Shown: one piece after another, positions 37,456-46,582 of the stretch
Position numbering within the stretch: the first letter of the stretch is position 1
Layout: each line of letters starts with the position of its first letter
Assembly: GCA_030429495.1 (NCBI GenBank)
Contig: JAUIFH010000002.1
Coordinates: 248,001-312,000 of the forward strand
Length of the DNA: 64,000 bases
Reading direction: 5' to 3'
Source of the DNA: Alphaproteobacteria bacterium
GTDB lineage: Bacteria > Pseudomonadota > Alphaproteobacteria > Rhodobacterales > Rhodobacteraceae
Translations under genes and position numbers: made by a program
The notes under the pieces: generated by a model
The model's database searches: none
Told to the model about the DNA's origin: nothing
The model's input: only the letters and a program-made list of their open reading frames with translations

Positions 37456-39380
37456 GCGGCCTCCTTCCGGGTCAGGTAGGCGGCCAGTTCGGCGGCCCCG
37501 AATGGCTTTGTCAGGACCGGGATCGCGCCTGCACGGCTGCGCAGCTCGTCGCCCGGCGGCAGGGACGTCATCAGCACGATCCGCGCCGGGTGGCGGCGGT
37601 CGGTGAGCTGCATCGCGAAGTCCACACCGTTCAGTGAGCCGGGCAGGCCGATATCGGACAGGATTACGTCAAGCCCGGGCAGGTCCGACAGTTCGGTGGC
37701 CTCGTCGGCGCTGCCGGCCTCGATGACATTGTGGCCAAGGCCACGAAGCATTTCGCGGACATCGGTGCGGATCACGTCGTTATCCTCGACCAAAAGCACA
37801 AGGAGCGGACTATCGGGAGCCGCGCCGCCGCGACGCAGCGGCAGACGCAGCGTGACCCTCGCGCCACCCTCGGGCCGGTTTTCCAGCTTGACCGTGCCGC
37901 CCGAAAGTTTGGTGTGGTCGTAGACCATCGACAGGCCGAGGCCAGACCCTTCGCCACCCTTGGTGGTGAAAAAGGGATCGAGGCCGTGCTCCAGCGCCTC
38001 GGCGGAGAAGCCCGGCCCGGTATCGGCGACCGAAACCTCCAGCCAGGTATCGCGTACCGGCCGCGCCGTCAGGGTGATGCGGCCGCCACCCGAACCGATC
38101 GAATCCTTGGCGTTGAGGATGAGGTTGAGAAGCGAATCCTGCAGCGGGCCGGGATCGAGAAGCACCGGCCCGCACAGATTGGAGACGAGAAGATCGAGCC
38201 CGACCCCTTCCGGCAGCGACGGTCGCGCCATGATCTGAAGTTCGGCTAGAAGGGCCTCGATATCGGTCGGTTGCGGACGCACCTCGCGCGGGCCGGAAAT
38301 TGCCGCGATCCGGTCAAGCAGCATCCCCCCGCGCCGCGCCGCGGCCAGCGTCGCGCGCGCCAGTTCGGCGGCGTCCGGCGGCAGTCCGGCCAGACGCTCA
38401 AGTCGCCCCTGAAGCCCGAGGATGATCGTCAGCAGATTGGCGAAATCGTGTGCGAGGCCCGATGTAAGCTGCGCGGCAAGCTCACGCTTCGCGGTCTGAC
38501 TCAGCGCGGCGCGGGTCTGCGCCTCTTCGGTTACATCCATCGACAGGATGAAGACGCCCTGCGGCTGATCGCCGGTCCCGCGATCGGGCGTCAGCGCGAT
38601 GCGGATACGGCGGCCGGAAAGGTCGTGCGTGATCTCGAACACATTGGCTTCGCCGTCCAGCGCGCGCCTGAGGCCCGGCGCGATCTTCGCGAAGGTGCTT
38701 TCGCCAAGTGCCTCTTCGGCCGGCCTGCCGATGATGTCGGACAGGCTGCCGGGCATCACCGCCGACAGCCGCCGGTTCGAGAACGTGTAGTGAAGATCGG
38801 TTCCGACATGCGCGATATGGGCTGGCATCATCTCGGTCACGAGGCGGGTGCGGGCTTCCATCTCCATCAATTCGCGCTTGGCTTCCTCGAGCGCGGAATT
38901 GGTGGCGCCAAGCTGGCGGTTCGCCTGCGCCAGCCGTTCGGCATGGGTCAGAAGCTGATCGGACAACTCCTCCGATCGCGCGCGCAGGAGCGTTTCCTGC
39001 GCCTTGATCTCGGTGATGTCGGTATAGACCGCGACCCAGCCGCCCTGTTGCAGGGGCGAGCCTTCGACAGAGATCGTCCTCCGGTTCGCCCGGGTCCGCT
39101 CCATATAGTGCGGCTGAAACGCGCGGGCCTGTTCGACCCGCACCCGGATTGCGTCCTCGATATCGTCGACATCGCCGTATTCGCCGCGCAGGACAAGGAA
39201 CCGGATCGTGTCCTCGAACGAGGCGCCCGGCGTAACCAGTTCCTCCGGCAGGTCGAACATCTCCTGAAACCGGCGGTTGCAGACAGCGAGATTCAGGTCC
39301 TTGTCATAGATCGACAGTGCCTGCTGAATCAGGTTCAGCCCGGCCTGAGTCATCTTGGCGCGCGCGTCGTTCCGCTCCAT
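37452..39380 (-). CDS. PAS-PAS hybrid histidine kinase with C-terminal receiver
   Basis: A 642-residue cytoplasmic sensor with no membrane segment. PAS-like domains at about 12-130 (SIYDKDLNLAVCNRRFQEMF; WVAVYTDITEIKAQE) and 180-290 (FILSMDVTEEAQ) flank a coiled coil (130-180). The phospho-acceptor region is SGLAHDFANLLTI (HisKA); the ATPase domain has NLILNAKDSI, VADTGPGFS and GEGSGLGLSM; a receiver follows (LVEDND, DIGLPGSLNG, LTKPFG). Lacking a membrane segment, it probably senses a cytoplasmic ligand or redox or energy state. Divergent from the acyl-CoA ligase gene (206 bases between starts) and coupled to the OmpR-type regulator. Confidence 0.92.
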   Translation of the reverse strand: MERNDARAKMTQAGLNLIQQALSIYDKDLNLAVCNRRFQEMFDLPEELVTPGASFEDTIRFLVLRGEYGDVDDIEDAIRVRVEQARAFQPHYMERTRANRRTISVEGSPLQQGGWVAVYTDITEIKAQETLLRARSEELSDQLLTHAERLAQANRQLGATNSALEEAKRELMEMEARTRLVTEMMPAHIAHVGTDLHYTFSNRRLSAVMPGSLSDIIGRPAEEALGESTFAKIAPGLRRALDGEANVFEITHDLSGRRIRIALTPDRGTGDQPQGVFILSMDVTEEAQTRAALSQTAKRELAAQLTSGLAHDFANLLTIILGLQGRLERLAGLPPDAAELARATLAAARRGGMLLDRIAAISGPREVRPQPTDIEALLAELQIMARPSLPEGVGLDLLVSNLCGPVLLDPGPLQDSLLNLILNAKDSIGSGGGRITLTARPVRDTWLEVSVADTGPGFSAEALEHGLDPFFTTKGGEGSGLGLSMVYDHTKLSGGTVKLENRPEGGARVTLRLPLRRGGAAPDSPLLVLLVEDNDVIRTDVREMLRGLGHNVIEAGSADEATELSDLPGLDVILSDIGLPGSLNGVDFAMQLTDRRHPARIVLMTSLPPGDELRSRAGAIPVLTKPFGAAELAAYLTRKEAA

Positions 39381-39586
39381 CAGCGAGGCTCCCTTCCCCC
39401 TATCGCTAGCACCCTTCGGCGGCGGGCGGAAAGGGGGAGGGCGCGCATGTTACAATTCGATAGGATTGCGAAAAAGTCAGGAAACCTTTGACGGCGATCC
39501 CTTTGCACGGAACGCTCAGGGCGACAGGGAATCGCCTTTGTGGCGAACTTGGCCGCCACGGCGTGCGGCATGGGGGAGGAGCATCG

Positions 39587-41554
39587 GTGGCAAGAGACGC
39601 GACGACGGGCGAGTTGCAGTCCATTCCGGCACTGCTGGCGCGCAATGCCCGCGACTTCGGGGCGATGCCGGCCTTCCGCGAGAAGGAATTCGGCATCTGG
39701 CAAAGCTGGACCTGGGCCCAGACCGCCGACGAGATCCGCTCTATGGCGCTGGGCCTCATGACGCTCGGGATCGAGCGGGGCGATCACGTCGCGATCATCG
39801 GCCGTAACCGCCCGGCGCTTTACTGGTCGATGGTGGCGGCGCAGATGTGCGGCGCCGTGCCTGTGCCGCTCTATCAGGACGCGGTCGCGGAAGAGATGGC
39901 CTATGTCCTCGAACACTGCGGCGCGCGGTTCGTGATCTGCGGCGACCAGGAGCAGGTCGACAAGGTGCTGGAAGTGCAGGATCGCGTGACCGGAATCGAC
40001 CAGATCGCCTATCTCGACAAGCGCGGGATGCGCAAATACGACCACAGCCACATGAACGCGCTGGCCGACATCGCCGCCGAGGGCCGCGCTGCCCATTACC
40101 GCTTCGACGCAGAGCTTGATGCGCGCGCCGCGGAGCTGACCTACGACCATACCTGCGTGATGCTCTATACCTCCGGCACGACGGGCAAGCCGAAGGGCGT
40201 CGTGCTGTCGAACCGGAACATCATCGAAACCTCGAAGAACTCCGCCAAGTTCGATCATCTGAAACGCGACGACGAGGTGCTGGCCTATCTGCCGATGGCC
40301 TGGGTCGGCGATTTCATCTTCTCGGTCGGTCAGGCCTTCTGGACCGGGTTCACCGTGAACTGCCCGGAAAACGCGTCGACCATGATGACCGATCTGCGCG
40401 AAATCGGGCCGACCTATTTTTTCGCGCCGCCGCGCGTCTTCGAAGGGCAGCTCACCAATGTGATGATCCGCATGGAAGATGCGGGCCGCATCAAGAAGCG
40501 GATGTTCGATCACTACATGGAAGTCGCCCGCCGCGTCGGGCCCGCGATCCTCGACGGAAAACCCGTCTCGGGCATGGACCGTTTTCGCTACTGGCTTGGG
40601 AACGTGCTGGTTTACGGGCCGCTGAAGAATACGCTCGGCTTTTCCCGCGTCCGCGTCGGCTATACGGCGGGCGAGGCGATCGGGCCGGAGATCTTCGATT
40701 TCTACCGCTCGCTCGGCATCAACCTGAAGCAGCTCTACGGTCAGACCGAGGCCTCGGTCTTCATCACCCAGCAGCCCGATGGCGAGGTCCGGTCCGATAC
40801 GGTCGGCGTGCCCTCGCCCGGTGTCGAGGTGAAGATCGCCGACAATGGCGAGGTCTTCTACCGCTCGCCCGGCACGTTCGTCGAATATTACAAGAACGCG
40901 GACTCGACCGCCTCGACCAAGGATGCCGAGGGCTGGGTGGCAACGGGTGATGCGGGCTTTTTCGAGGAAGGCACCGGGCACCTTCGGATCATCGACCGCG
41001 CCAAGGATGTGGGCAAGATGGCCGATGGCCGCCTGTTCGCGCCGAAATATGTCGAGAACAAGCTGAAGTTCTATCCGAACATCCTCGAAGCCGTTGTCTT
41101 CGGGGCCGATCGGGATATGTGCACGGCCTTCATCAACATCGACCTGACGGCGGTCGGCAACTGGGCCGAACGCAACAACATCGCCTATGCGAGCTATCAG
41201 GAACTGAGCCAGCATCCACAGGTTCTGGAGACGGTCGCGGGCCATGTCGAAGAGGTGAACAAGTCGGTCGCCGCCGACCCGATGCTGGCCGGCTGCCAGA
41301 TCCATCGCTTCCTGATCCTGCACAAGGAACTGGATGCCGATGACGGCGAACTGACCCGCACCCGCAAGGTCCGCCGCAACATCATCGCCGAGAAGTTCGC
41401 CGACCTGATCGACGCGCTCTATGGCGGCAAGGACGAAATCTACACCGAGACCGAGGTCACCTACGAGGATGGCCGCAAGGGCAAGATCAAGGCGACGCTG
41501 ACCATCCGCGACGCCAAGGTCGAACGGCCGGCGGAAAGGATGGCAGCGGAATGA
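39587..41554 (+). CDS. AMP-forming long-chain-type acyl-CoA ligase
   Basis: A 655-residue ANL-superfamily enzyme. The nucleotide P-loop is MLYTSGTTGKPKGVV, followed by LKQLYGQTEAS (A5), GWVATGDAG (A7) and RIIDRAKD (A8). Long-chain ligases (FadD/ACSL) have the same order. The GTG at 39587 is chosen since GGAGGAGC precedes it; a longer frame upstream has no ribosome binding site. It is first in the operon with the LIV-type transporter (4-base overlap with the next gene) and probably activates the imported acid. Substrate unknown; aromatic or branched fatty acids are candidates. Confidence 0.9.
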   Translation: MARDATTGELQSIPALLARNARDFGAMPAFREKEFGIWQSWTWAQTADEIRSMALGLMTLGIERGDHVAIIGRNRPALYWSMVAAQMCGAVPVPLYQDAVAEEMAYVLEHCGARFVICGDQEQVDKVLEVQDRVTGIDQIAYLDKRGMRKYDHSHMNALADIAAEGRAAHYRFDAELDARAAELTYDHTCVMLYTSGTTGKPKGVVLSNRNIIETSKNSAKFDHLKRDDEVLAYLPMAWVGDFIFSVGQAFWTGFTVNCPENASTMMTDLREIGPTYFFAPPRVFEGQLTNVMIRMEDAGRIKKRMFDHYMEVARRVGPAILDGKPVSGMDRFRYWLGNVLVYGPLKNTLGFSRVRVGYTAGEAIGPEIFDFYRSLGINLKQLYGQTEASVFITQQPDGEVRSDTVGVPSPGVEVKIADNGEVFYRSPGTFVEYYKNADSTASTKDAEGWVATGDAGFFEEGTGHLRIIDRAKDVGKMADGRLFAPKYVENKLKFYPNILEAVVFGADRDMCTAFINIDLTAVGNWAERNNIAYASYQELSQHPQVLETVAGHVEEVNKSVAADPMLAGCQIHRFLILHKELDADDGELTRTRKVRRNIIAEKFADLIDALYGGKDEIYTETEVTYEDGRKGKIKATLTIRDAKVERPAERMAAE

Positions 41555-42372
41555 ACGTAGCGAATTCAGAGGGTTACACCACTGCCGACGGCCGCAAGAT
41601 TGGCGGCGTCCTGATGGAGATGAAGAACATCACGCTGCGCTTCGGGGGCGTGAAGGCGATCACCGACATCAGTTTCGACATCCGCGAGGGCGAGATCCGC
41701 GCGATCATCGGGCCGAACGGTGCGGGCAAGTCCTCCATGCTCAATGTCATCTCGGGCTTTTACGTCCCGCAGGAAGGCGAAGTCTGGTTCAAAGGCTACA
41801 AGAGGGGGCCGATGAAGCCCTATCAGGTCGCCCGCCTCGGCATTGCCCGCACCTTCCAGAACATCGCGCTTTTCGACGGCATGAGCGTTCTCGACAACAT
41901 CATGACGGGTCGCCTTACGATGATGAAATCGGGCCTGCTTTCCCAGGCGCTCTGGTGGGGCGGGGCGCAGCGTGAAGAGACTGAGCATCGCGAAAAAGTC
42001 GAGAAAATCATCGACTTCCTTGAAATTCAGCCGATCCGAAAGACGCCGGTGGGGCGCCTGCCTTACGGTCTGAAGAAACGGGTCGAACTGGCCCGCGCAC
42101 TCGCCGCCGAGCCGAAGCTGCTGCTTCTCGACGAACCCATGGCCGGGATGAACGTCGAGGAGAAGGAAGACATGTCGCGCTTCATTCTCGACGTGAATGA
42201 CGAATTCGGCACCACGATCGCGCTGATCGAGCACGACATGGGCGTGGTCATGGACCTTTCCGACCGCGTGGTCGTGATGGATTACGGCAAGAAGATCGGC
42301 GACGGCACGCCCGACGAGGTCAGGAACAACCAGGACGTCATCGACGCCTATCTGGGGGTCGCCCATGACTGA
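41551..42372 (+). CDS. LIV-family ABC transporter ATP-binding protein (LivG-like)
   Basis: A 273-residue ATPase. Walker A GPNGAGKS, Q-loop ARTFQNIALF, signature region GRLPYGLKKRVELARALA (LPYG rather than LSGG, as often in this family) and Walker B LLLLDEPMAGM, H-loop IEHDM. It energises the LivH/LivM-type permease pair. Overlaps the acyl-CoA ligase gene by 4 bases; 80 bases to the permease. Confidence 0.92.
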   Translation: MNVANSEGYTTADGRKIGGVLMEMKNITLRFGGVKAITDISFDIREGEIRAIIGPNGAGKSSMLNVISGFYVPQEGEVWFKGYKRGPMKPYQVARLGIARTFQNIALFDGMSVLDNIMTGRLTMMKSGLLSQALWWGGAQREETEHREKVEKIIDFLEIQPIRKTPVGRLPYGLKKRVELARALAAEPKLLLLDEPMAGMNVEEKEDMSRFILDVNDEFGTTIALIEHDMGVVMDLSDRVVVMDYGKKIGDGTPDEVRNNQDVIDAYLGVAHD

Positions 42373-42452
42373 CCGCATCCGTAGTTTTTCCGTAGTGCAT
42401 CCGTCCCTACAGCGTCCCGACACTTTCCGCCCCCGGACCAAGGAGGCCAGCC

Positions 42453-43439
42453 ATGCCTGACCAGCTTCTTTTCGCGATGGAGGTCACGCTGAACGGCCTC
42501 ATGGCGGGTGTGATGTATTCGCTCGTGGCGCTTGGCTTCGTGCTGATCTTCAAGGCGAGCGGAATCTTCAACTATGCGCAGGGTGTGCTCGCGCTTTTTG
42601 CCGCGCTGACGCTCGTCGGGTTCCAGAACGGGCAGATTCCCTTCGCCCATCTGATCAACGCGATCTTCGGCACCAACCTGCATGAATTCGGCTGGCACCT
42701 GCCGGCGGTCGTTGCCATCGCGCTGACCGGCGCGGTGATGGTGCTGCTCGCGATCATCATCGAGAAGTTCGTTCTCAAGCACCTCGTCAATCAGGCGCCG
42801 ATCATCCTCTTCATGGCGACCATCGGCATGGCCTATTTCCTCGAAGGTCTGGGCGACATCATGTGGGGCGCGGATATCAAGAAGCTCGATGTCGGCCTGC
42901 CGCAGGGGATTTCCGAGACGGTGGAAAGCGTGACCGACAGCCTGTTCGGCTATGGCTTCTTCATCGATAACCTCGACATCGTGGCGACCGTGGTGGCTGC
43001 ACTTCTGGTCCTGTCGCTGACGCTTTTCTCGCAATACACCAAATACGGCCGTGCGCTCCGCGCCGTGGCCGACGACCATCAGGCTGCGCTTTCGGTCGGT
43101 ATCTCGCTGCGGTTCATCTGGGTGCTGGTCTGGTCGATCGCGGGGGTCGTCGCGCTCGTCGCCGGCATCATGTGGGGATCGAAATCGGGTGTGCAGTTCT
43201 CTCTGTCGCTCATCGCGCTCAAGGCGCTGCCGGTTCTCATGCTTGGCGGCTTCACCTCGATCCCCGGCGCCATTGTCGGAGGGCTGATCATCGGGGTAGG
43301 CGAGAAACTGTTCGAATTCCTCGTCGGTCCGATGATCGGTGGCGCGACAGAAAACTGGTTCGCCTATGTTCTGGCGCTTCTCTTCCTCGTCTTCAGGCCG
43401 CAAGGTCTGTTCGGTGAAAAGATCATCGAGAGGGTTTGA
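42453..43439 (+). CDS. LIV-family ABC transporter permease (LivH-like)
   Basis: A 328-residue inner-membrane protein with about eight hydrophobic segments. LMAGVMYSLVALGFVLIFKA at the N-terminus and GRALRAVADDHQAALSVGI (the ATPase-contacting loop) are typical of LivH. Strong ribosome binding site AAGGAGGCCAGCC. Pairs with the second permease gene at 44061 to form the channel. Confidence 0.93.
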   Translation: MPDQLLFAMEVTLNGLMAGVMYSLVALGFVLIFKASGIFNYAQGVLALFAALTLVGFQNGQIPFAHLINAIFGTNLHEFGWHLPAVVAIALTGAVMVLLAIIIEKFVLKHLVNQAPIILFMATIGMAYFLEGLGDIMWGADIKKLDVGLPQGISETVESVTDSLFGYGFFIDNLDIVATVVAALLVLSLTLFSQYTKYGRALRAVADDHQAALSVGISLRFIWVLVWSIAGVVALVAGIMWGSKSGVQFSLSLIALKALPVLMLGGFTSIPGAIVGGLIIGVGEKLFEFLVGPMIGGATENWFAYVLALLFLVFRPQGLFGEKIIERV

Positions 43440-43441
43440 GA

Positions 43442-43690
43442 ATGCCGAAACTGATCGCCATCCTGAACGTCATTGCCTGGGCCGGCTTCTGGTCCTTCGG
43501 CTACATTGCGCTGACGAGCGATACGGGTAGCGCGAGCCTGACCGTCGCTGCGCTTCTCGCCGCCCTCGGCGCGGGCATCGGCATCGTCGCCTGGTTCTGG
43601 CTGGTCCGCCATTCCGAGGCGACCGGCTATGCCAAGCGGCCCAACCAGGTCCCGCGCGAGCATCATCGCCAGCCGGAGGGCCAGGCATGA
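43442..43690 (+). CDS. Small two-helix membrane protein in the LIV cluster
   Basis: An 82-residue protein with two hydrophobic segments (about residues 4-24 and 33-53) and a basic cytoplasmic tail (VRHSEATGYAKRPNQVPREH). I do not recognise a family. It starts 2 bases after the livH stop and overlaps the next gene by 4 bases, so it belongs to the same translated unit. It could be a transporter accessory subunit; nothing proves this. Confidence 0.75.
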   Translation: MPKLIAILNVIAWAGFWSFGYIALTSDTGSASLTVAALLAALGAGIGIVAWFWLVRHSEATGYAKRPNQVPREHHRQPEGQA

Positions 43691-44061
43691 GCCACCACGC
43701 CCGCATCGGCGTCGTCTGCATCGACTGCAAGACCGATGACCTGACCGAGGCGGTCGGCTTCTGGTCCGCCATGCTCGGCATGAAGGGCGAGATCGACGAA
43801 CGCGGCAAATACGCGGCGTTTGATGGTCACAAGGGCTATCCGCGCGTCCTGTTGCAGGCGGTGGATCACGAGCCGCGCGTGCATCTGGATTTCGAGACGG
43901 ATGACGTGGATGCGGAATGCGAGCGGCTGAAGGCGCTGGGCGCGAAAGAGGTCGCGCGGATCAGGACATGGATCGTGATGGAAGCGCCGACCGGGCACCG
44001 CTTCTGTCTGGTCCGCCCACAGGGTGACGATTTCCCCGGTAATGCAAAGGAGTTTGGCTGA
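43687..44061 (+). CDS. VOC-superfamily protein in the LIV cluster
   Basis: A 124-residue glyoxalase/bleomycin-resistance fold protein: DDLTEAVGFWSAMLGM near residue 18 and HLDFETDDVDAECERLKALGA near residue 70 are the two module starts, and APTGHRFCLVRPQ is at the end. Substrate unknown. It overlaps its upstream gene by 4 bases and the following permease by 1 base, a tight placement suggesting a role in the same pathway. Confidence 0.83.
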   Translation: MSHHARIGVVCIDCKTDDLTEAVGFWSAMLGMKGEIDERGKYAAFDGHKGYPRVLLQAVDHEPRVHLDFETDDVDAECERLKALGAKEVARIRTWIVMEAPTGHRFCLVRPQGDDFPGNAKEFG

Positions 44062-45137
44062 TGTTCTACCGCGAGGCAGGCGACTTCAAGACGTCCTATG
44101 TGGACGACAGCCAGACCTTTCCGATCAAATTCGACCGCTGGCGCTACTACGCCGTCCTCGCGGTGGCGTTCGGCGTGGTCCCGTTCCTGATCAACGATTA
44201 CTGGGCCAATGCGGTCTTCGTGCCGTTCCTGATCTACGCCATCGCGGCGATCGGGCTGAACATCCTCGTCGGCTATTGCGGGCAGGTCTCGCTCGGCACC
44301 GGAGGGTTCATGGCGGTGGGGGCCTATGCCTGCTACAAGCTGATGACCGCCTTTCCCGAGGTGTCGATCCTGATCCACGTGCTGCTTGCGGGCGGCATCA
44401 CGGCCGGGGTGGGCGTCTTGTTCGGTCTGCCGTCCCTCAGGATCAAGGGCTTCTACCTCGCTGTCGCCACGCTTGCCGCGCAGTTCTTCCTCGTCTGGCT
44501 CTTCAACAAGGTGCCGTGGTTCTACAACTACTCGGCTTCCGGCCAGATCTCGGCGCCCGAGCGCACCATCCTCGGCCATGCGGTCACGGGGGCGGCGACG
44601 ACGGCGCAGGCGAAATACCTCTTCTGCCTCGTTCTCGTCGTCGGCCTCGCCTGGCTTGCCCGCAACCTCACGCGCGGCACGGTCGGGCGCAAGTGGATGG
44701 CGATCCGCGACATGGACATCGCGGCCGAGATCATCGGGGTGAATCCGCTGACGACGAAGCTTTCCGCCTTCGCCATCTCGTCCTTCTATATCGGCGTGGC
44801 CGGTGCGCTCTTCTTCTCGGTCTATCTCGGCGCGGTCGAGGTGGGCGAGGCCTTCGGCATCCAGAAGTCGTTCCTGATCCTCTTCATGGTGATCATCGGC
44901 GGACTCGGCTCCATCTTCGGGTCGTTCGCGGGCGCGGCCTTCCTCGTCCTGTTGCCGGTGCTTCTGAAGAACATCCTCGTCGGCCAGCTTGACTGGCCGA
45001 CCGACCTTGCTGCGCATATCGAACTGATGATCGTCGGCGCGCTGATCGTGATCTTCCTGATCGCGGAACCGCATGGCCTTGCCCAGCTCTGGCGACTGGC
45101 GAAGGAGAAACTCCGGCTTTGGCCCTTCCCGCATTGA
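44061..45137 (+). CDS. LIV-family ABC transporter permease (LivM-like)
   Basis: A 358-residue membrane protein with about ten hydrophobic segments after a cytoplasmic N-terminal extension of roughly 35 residues. Segments LNILVGYCGQVSLGTGGFMAVG and GRKWMAIRDMDIAAEIIGVN (the ATPase coupling loop) are typical of LivM. Strong ribosome binding site AAAGGAGTTTGGCTG. It forms the translocation pore with the 42453 permease. Confidence 0.93.
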   Translation: MFYREAGDFKTSYVDDSQTFPIKFDRWRYYAVLAVAFGVVPFLINDYWANAVFVPFLIYAIAAIGLNILVGYCGQVSLGTGGFMAVGAYACYKLMTAFPEVSILIHVLLAGGITAGVGVLFGLPSLRIKGFYLAVATLAAQFFLVWLFNKVPWFYNYSASGQISAPERTILGHAVTGAATTAQAKYLFCLVLVVGLAWLARNLTRGTVGRKWMAIRDMDIAAEIIGVNPLTTKLSAFAISSFYIGVAGALFFSVYLGAVEVGEAFGIQKSFLILFMVIIGGLGSIFGSFAGAAFLVLLPVLLKNILVGQLDWPTDLAAHIELMIVGALIVIFLIAEPHGLAQLWRLAKEKLRLWPFPH

Positions 45138-45228
45138 GGGGCCGCCCAACAGGGGCGTCCGAGCGGGCGCCTGAAAAGACCGGCACACGGCCGGCGATCA
45201 CAACCTCAACCCTTGGGAGGAGACCCAG

Positions 45229-46509
45229 ATGAAGAAGACCCTGACTGCACTGGCCCTGGCGATGGCGGCGGCGACGCCGGCCCTTGCCGAGCTTGTCGTG
45301 CCGAACCTGAGCTACCGGACCGGCCCCTACGCGCCGGGCGGCATTCCCTATGCCGATGGCTTCAACGACTACTTCACGCTTCTGAACGAACGCGACGGCG
45401 GCATCGGCGGCGAGAAGGTCGCCAACCCGGAATGCGAAACCGCCTACAACACCGAGAAGGGCGTCGAGTGCTACGAGGCCACGAAGGGCTCGGGCGCGCT
45501 GGTCTACAATCCCCTGTCCACGGGCATCACCTATCAGCTTATCCCGAAGGTGACGGCCGACGGCATCCCGCTTTACACCCCCGGCTATGGCCGCACCTCG
45601 GCCGCGAACGGCAAGGTGTTCTCCAACGTCTTCAACTATCCGGCCAACTACTGGGATGCCGCCTCGGTGGCGGTGAAGTACCTGCTGGATGAGAACGGCG
45701 GCGACCTTTCGGGCAAGAAGATCGCGCTCGTCTACCACAACTCCGCCTATGGCAAGGAGCCGATCCGCACGCTTCAGGAACTGTCGAAGAAGCACGGCTA
45801 TGAGCTGGTCGAGGTTCCCGTGGACCATCCCGGCCAGGAGCAGAAGTCGCAGTGGCTGCAGATCCGCCGCGACAAGCCGGACTATGTGCTGATGTGGGGC
45901 TGGGGCGTGATGAACGCCGTCGCCATCCAGGAAGCCGCGAACATCAAGTTCCCGATGGAAAACTTCATCGGCGTCTGGTGGTCGGGTTCGGAGAACGACG
46001 TTCTGCCGGCCGGCGACGGCGCCAACGGCTACAAGTCGCTCGCCATGCACGGGACGGGGATGGACTATCCGGTCTATGCCGACCTCAAGCAGTATGTCTA
46101 TGACGCGGGCAAGGCCTCGGGCGCGGGCGATCAGGTCGGCTCCGTGCTCTATTCGCGCGGCATGTACGCGGCGCTCGTCATCTCCGAGGCGATCCGCAAG
46201 GCGCAGGAACTGGCCGGCACCTCGGCCGTCAACGCCGCGCAGGTGCGCGACGGGTTCGAGGCGCTGGAAATCACCGAGGAGCGGATGGCCGAGCTTGGCT
46301 TGCCGCATTTCGGCCAGCCCTTCGCGGCGAGCTGCTCGGACCATGGTGGCCCGGGCGCCGCGCTGATCCAGCAATGGGACGCCTCGGCGAAGAAATGGAG
46401 CCTGATCACCGGCTTCATCGCGCCGGATGATGAAGTCCTGACGCCGCTGGTCATGGAAGACTCGGCCGCCTTCGCCGCCGAGAACAACATCGCCGAGCGC
46501 TGCAACTAA
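45229..46509 (+). CDS. Periplasmic substrate-binding protein of the LIV-type transporter
   Basis: A 426-residue type I periplasmic binding protein with a signal peptide (LTALALAMAAATPALA). The mature protein starts with VVPNLSYRTGPYAPGG and shows the LivK/AmiC-type folding pattern (IPLYTPGYGRTSAANG; ALVYHNSAYGKEPIRTLQEL). The extended length and tryptophan- and tyrosine-rich pocket segments (WGWGVMNAVAIQEA) fit larger or aromatic ligands rather than leucine, an inference only. Strong ribosome binding site (TTGGGAGGAGACC). A GC-rich hairpin follows the stop. Confidence 0.92.
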   Translation: MKKTLTALALAMAAATPALAELVVPNLSYRTGPYAPGGIPYADGFNDYFTLLNERDGGIGGEKVANPECETAYNTEKGVECYEATKGSGALVYNPLSTGITYQLIPKVTADGIPLYTPGYGRTSAANGKVFSNVFNYPANYWDAASVAVKYLLDENGGDLSGKKIALVYHNSAYGKEPIRTLQELSKKHGYELVEVPVDHPGQEQKSQWLQIRRDKPDYVLMWGWGVMNAVAIQEAANIKFPMENFIGVWWSGSENDVLPAGDGANGYKSLAMHGTGMDYPVYADLKQYVYDAGKASGAGDQVGSVLYSRGMYAALVISEAIRKAQELAGTSAVNAAQVRDGFEALEITEERMAELGLPHFGQPFAASCSDHGGPGAALIQQWDASAKKWSLITGFIAPDDEVLTPLVMEDSAAFAAENNIAERCN

Positions 46510-46526
46510 GCGCCATGCAAGAGCTT

Positions 46527-46549
46527 CCCCGGCCCGACCAGGGCCGGGG
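46527..46549 (+). other. GC-rich hairpin between the binding-protein gene and the second ATPase gene
   Basis: CCCCGGCCC (46527-46535) pairs perfectly with GGGCCGGGG (46541-46549) around a GACCA loop, with no U-tract after it. Such intercistronic stems often stabilise the 3' end of the upstream binding-protein message so it is made in excess over other subunits; alternatively an inefficient terminator. Confidence 0.6.
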
Positions 46550-46582
46550 TCCACTGGATCCATTCCCTTCGGGAGAGCGCCG

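Noticed and set aside
39380-41323. Long minus-strand frame opposite the acyl-CoA ligase
   Set aside because: Shadow of a strongly conserved plus-strand enzyme; no ribosome binding site or family.
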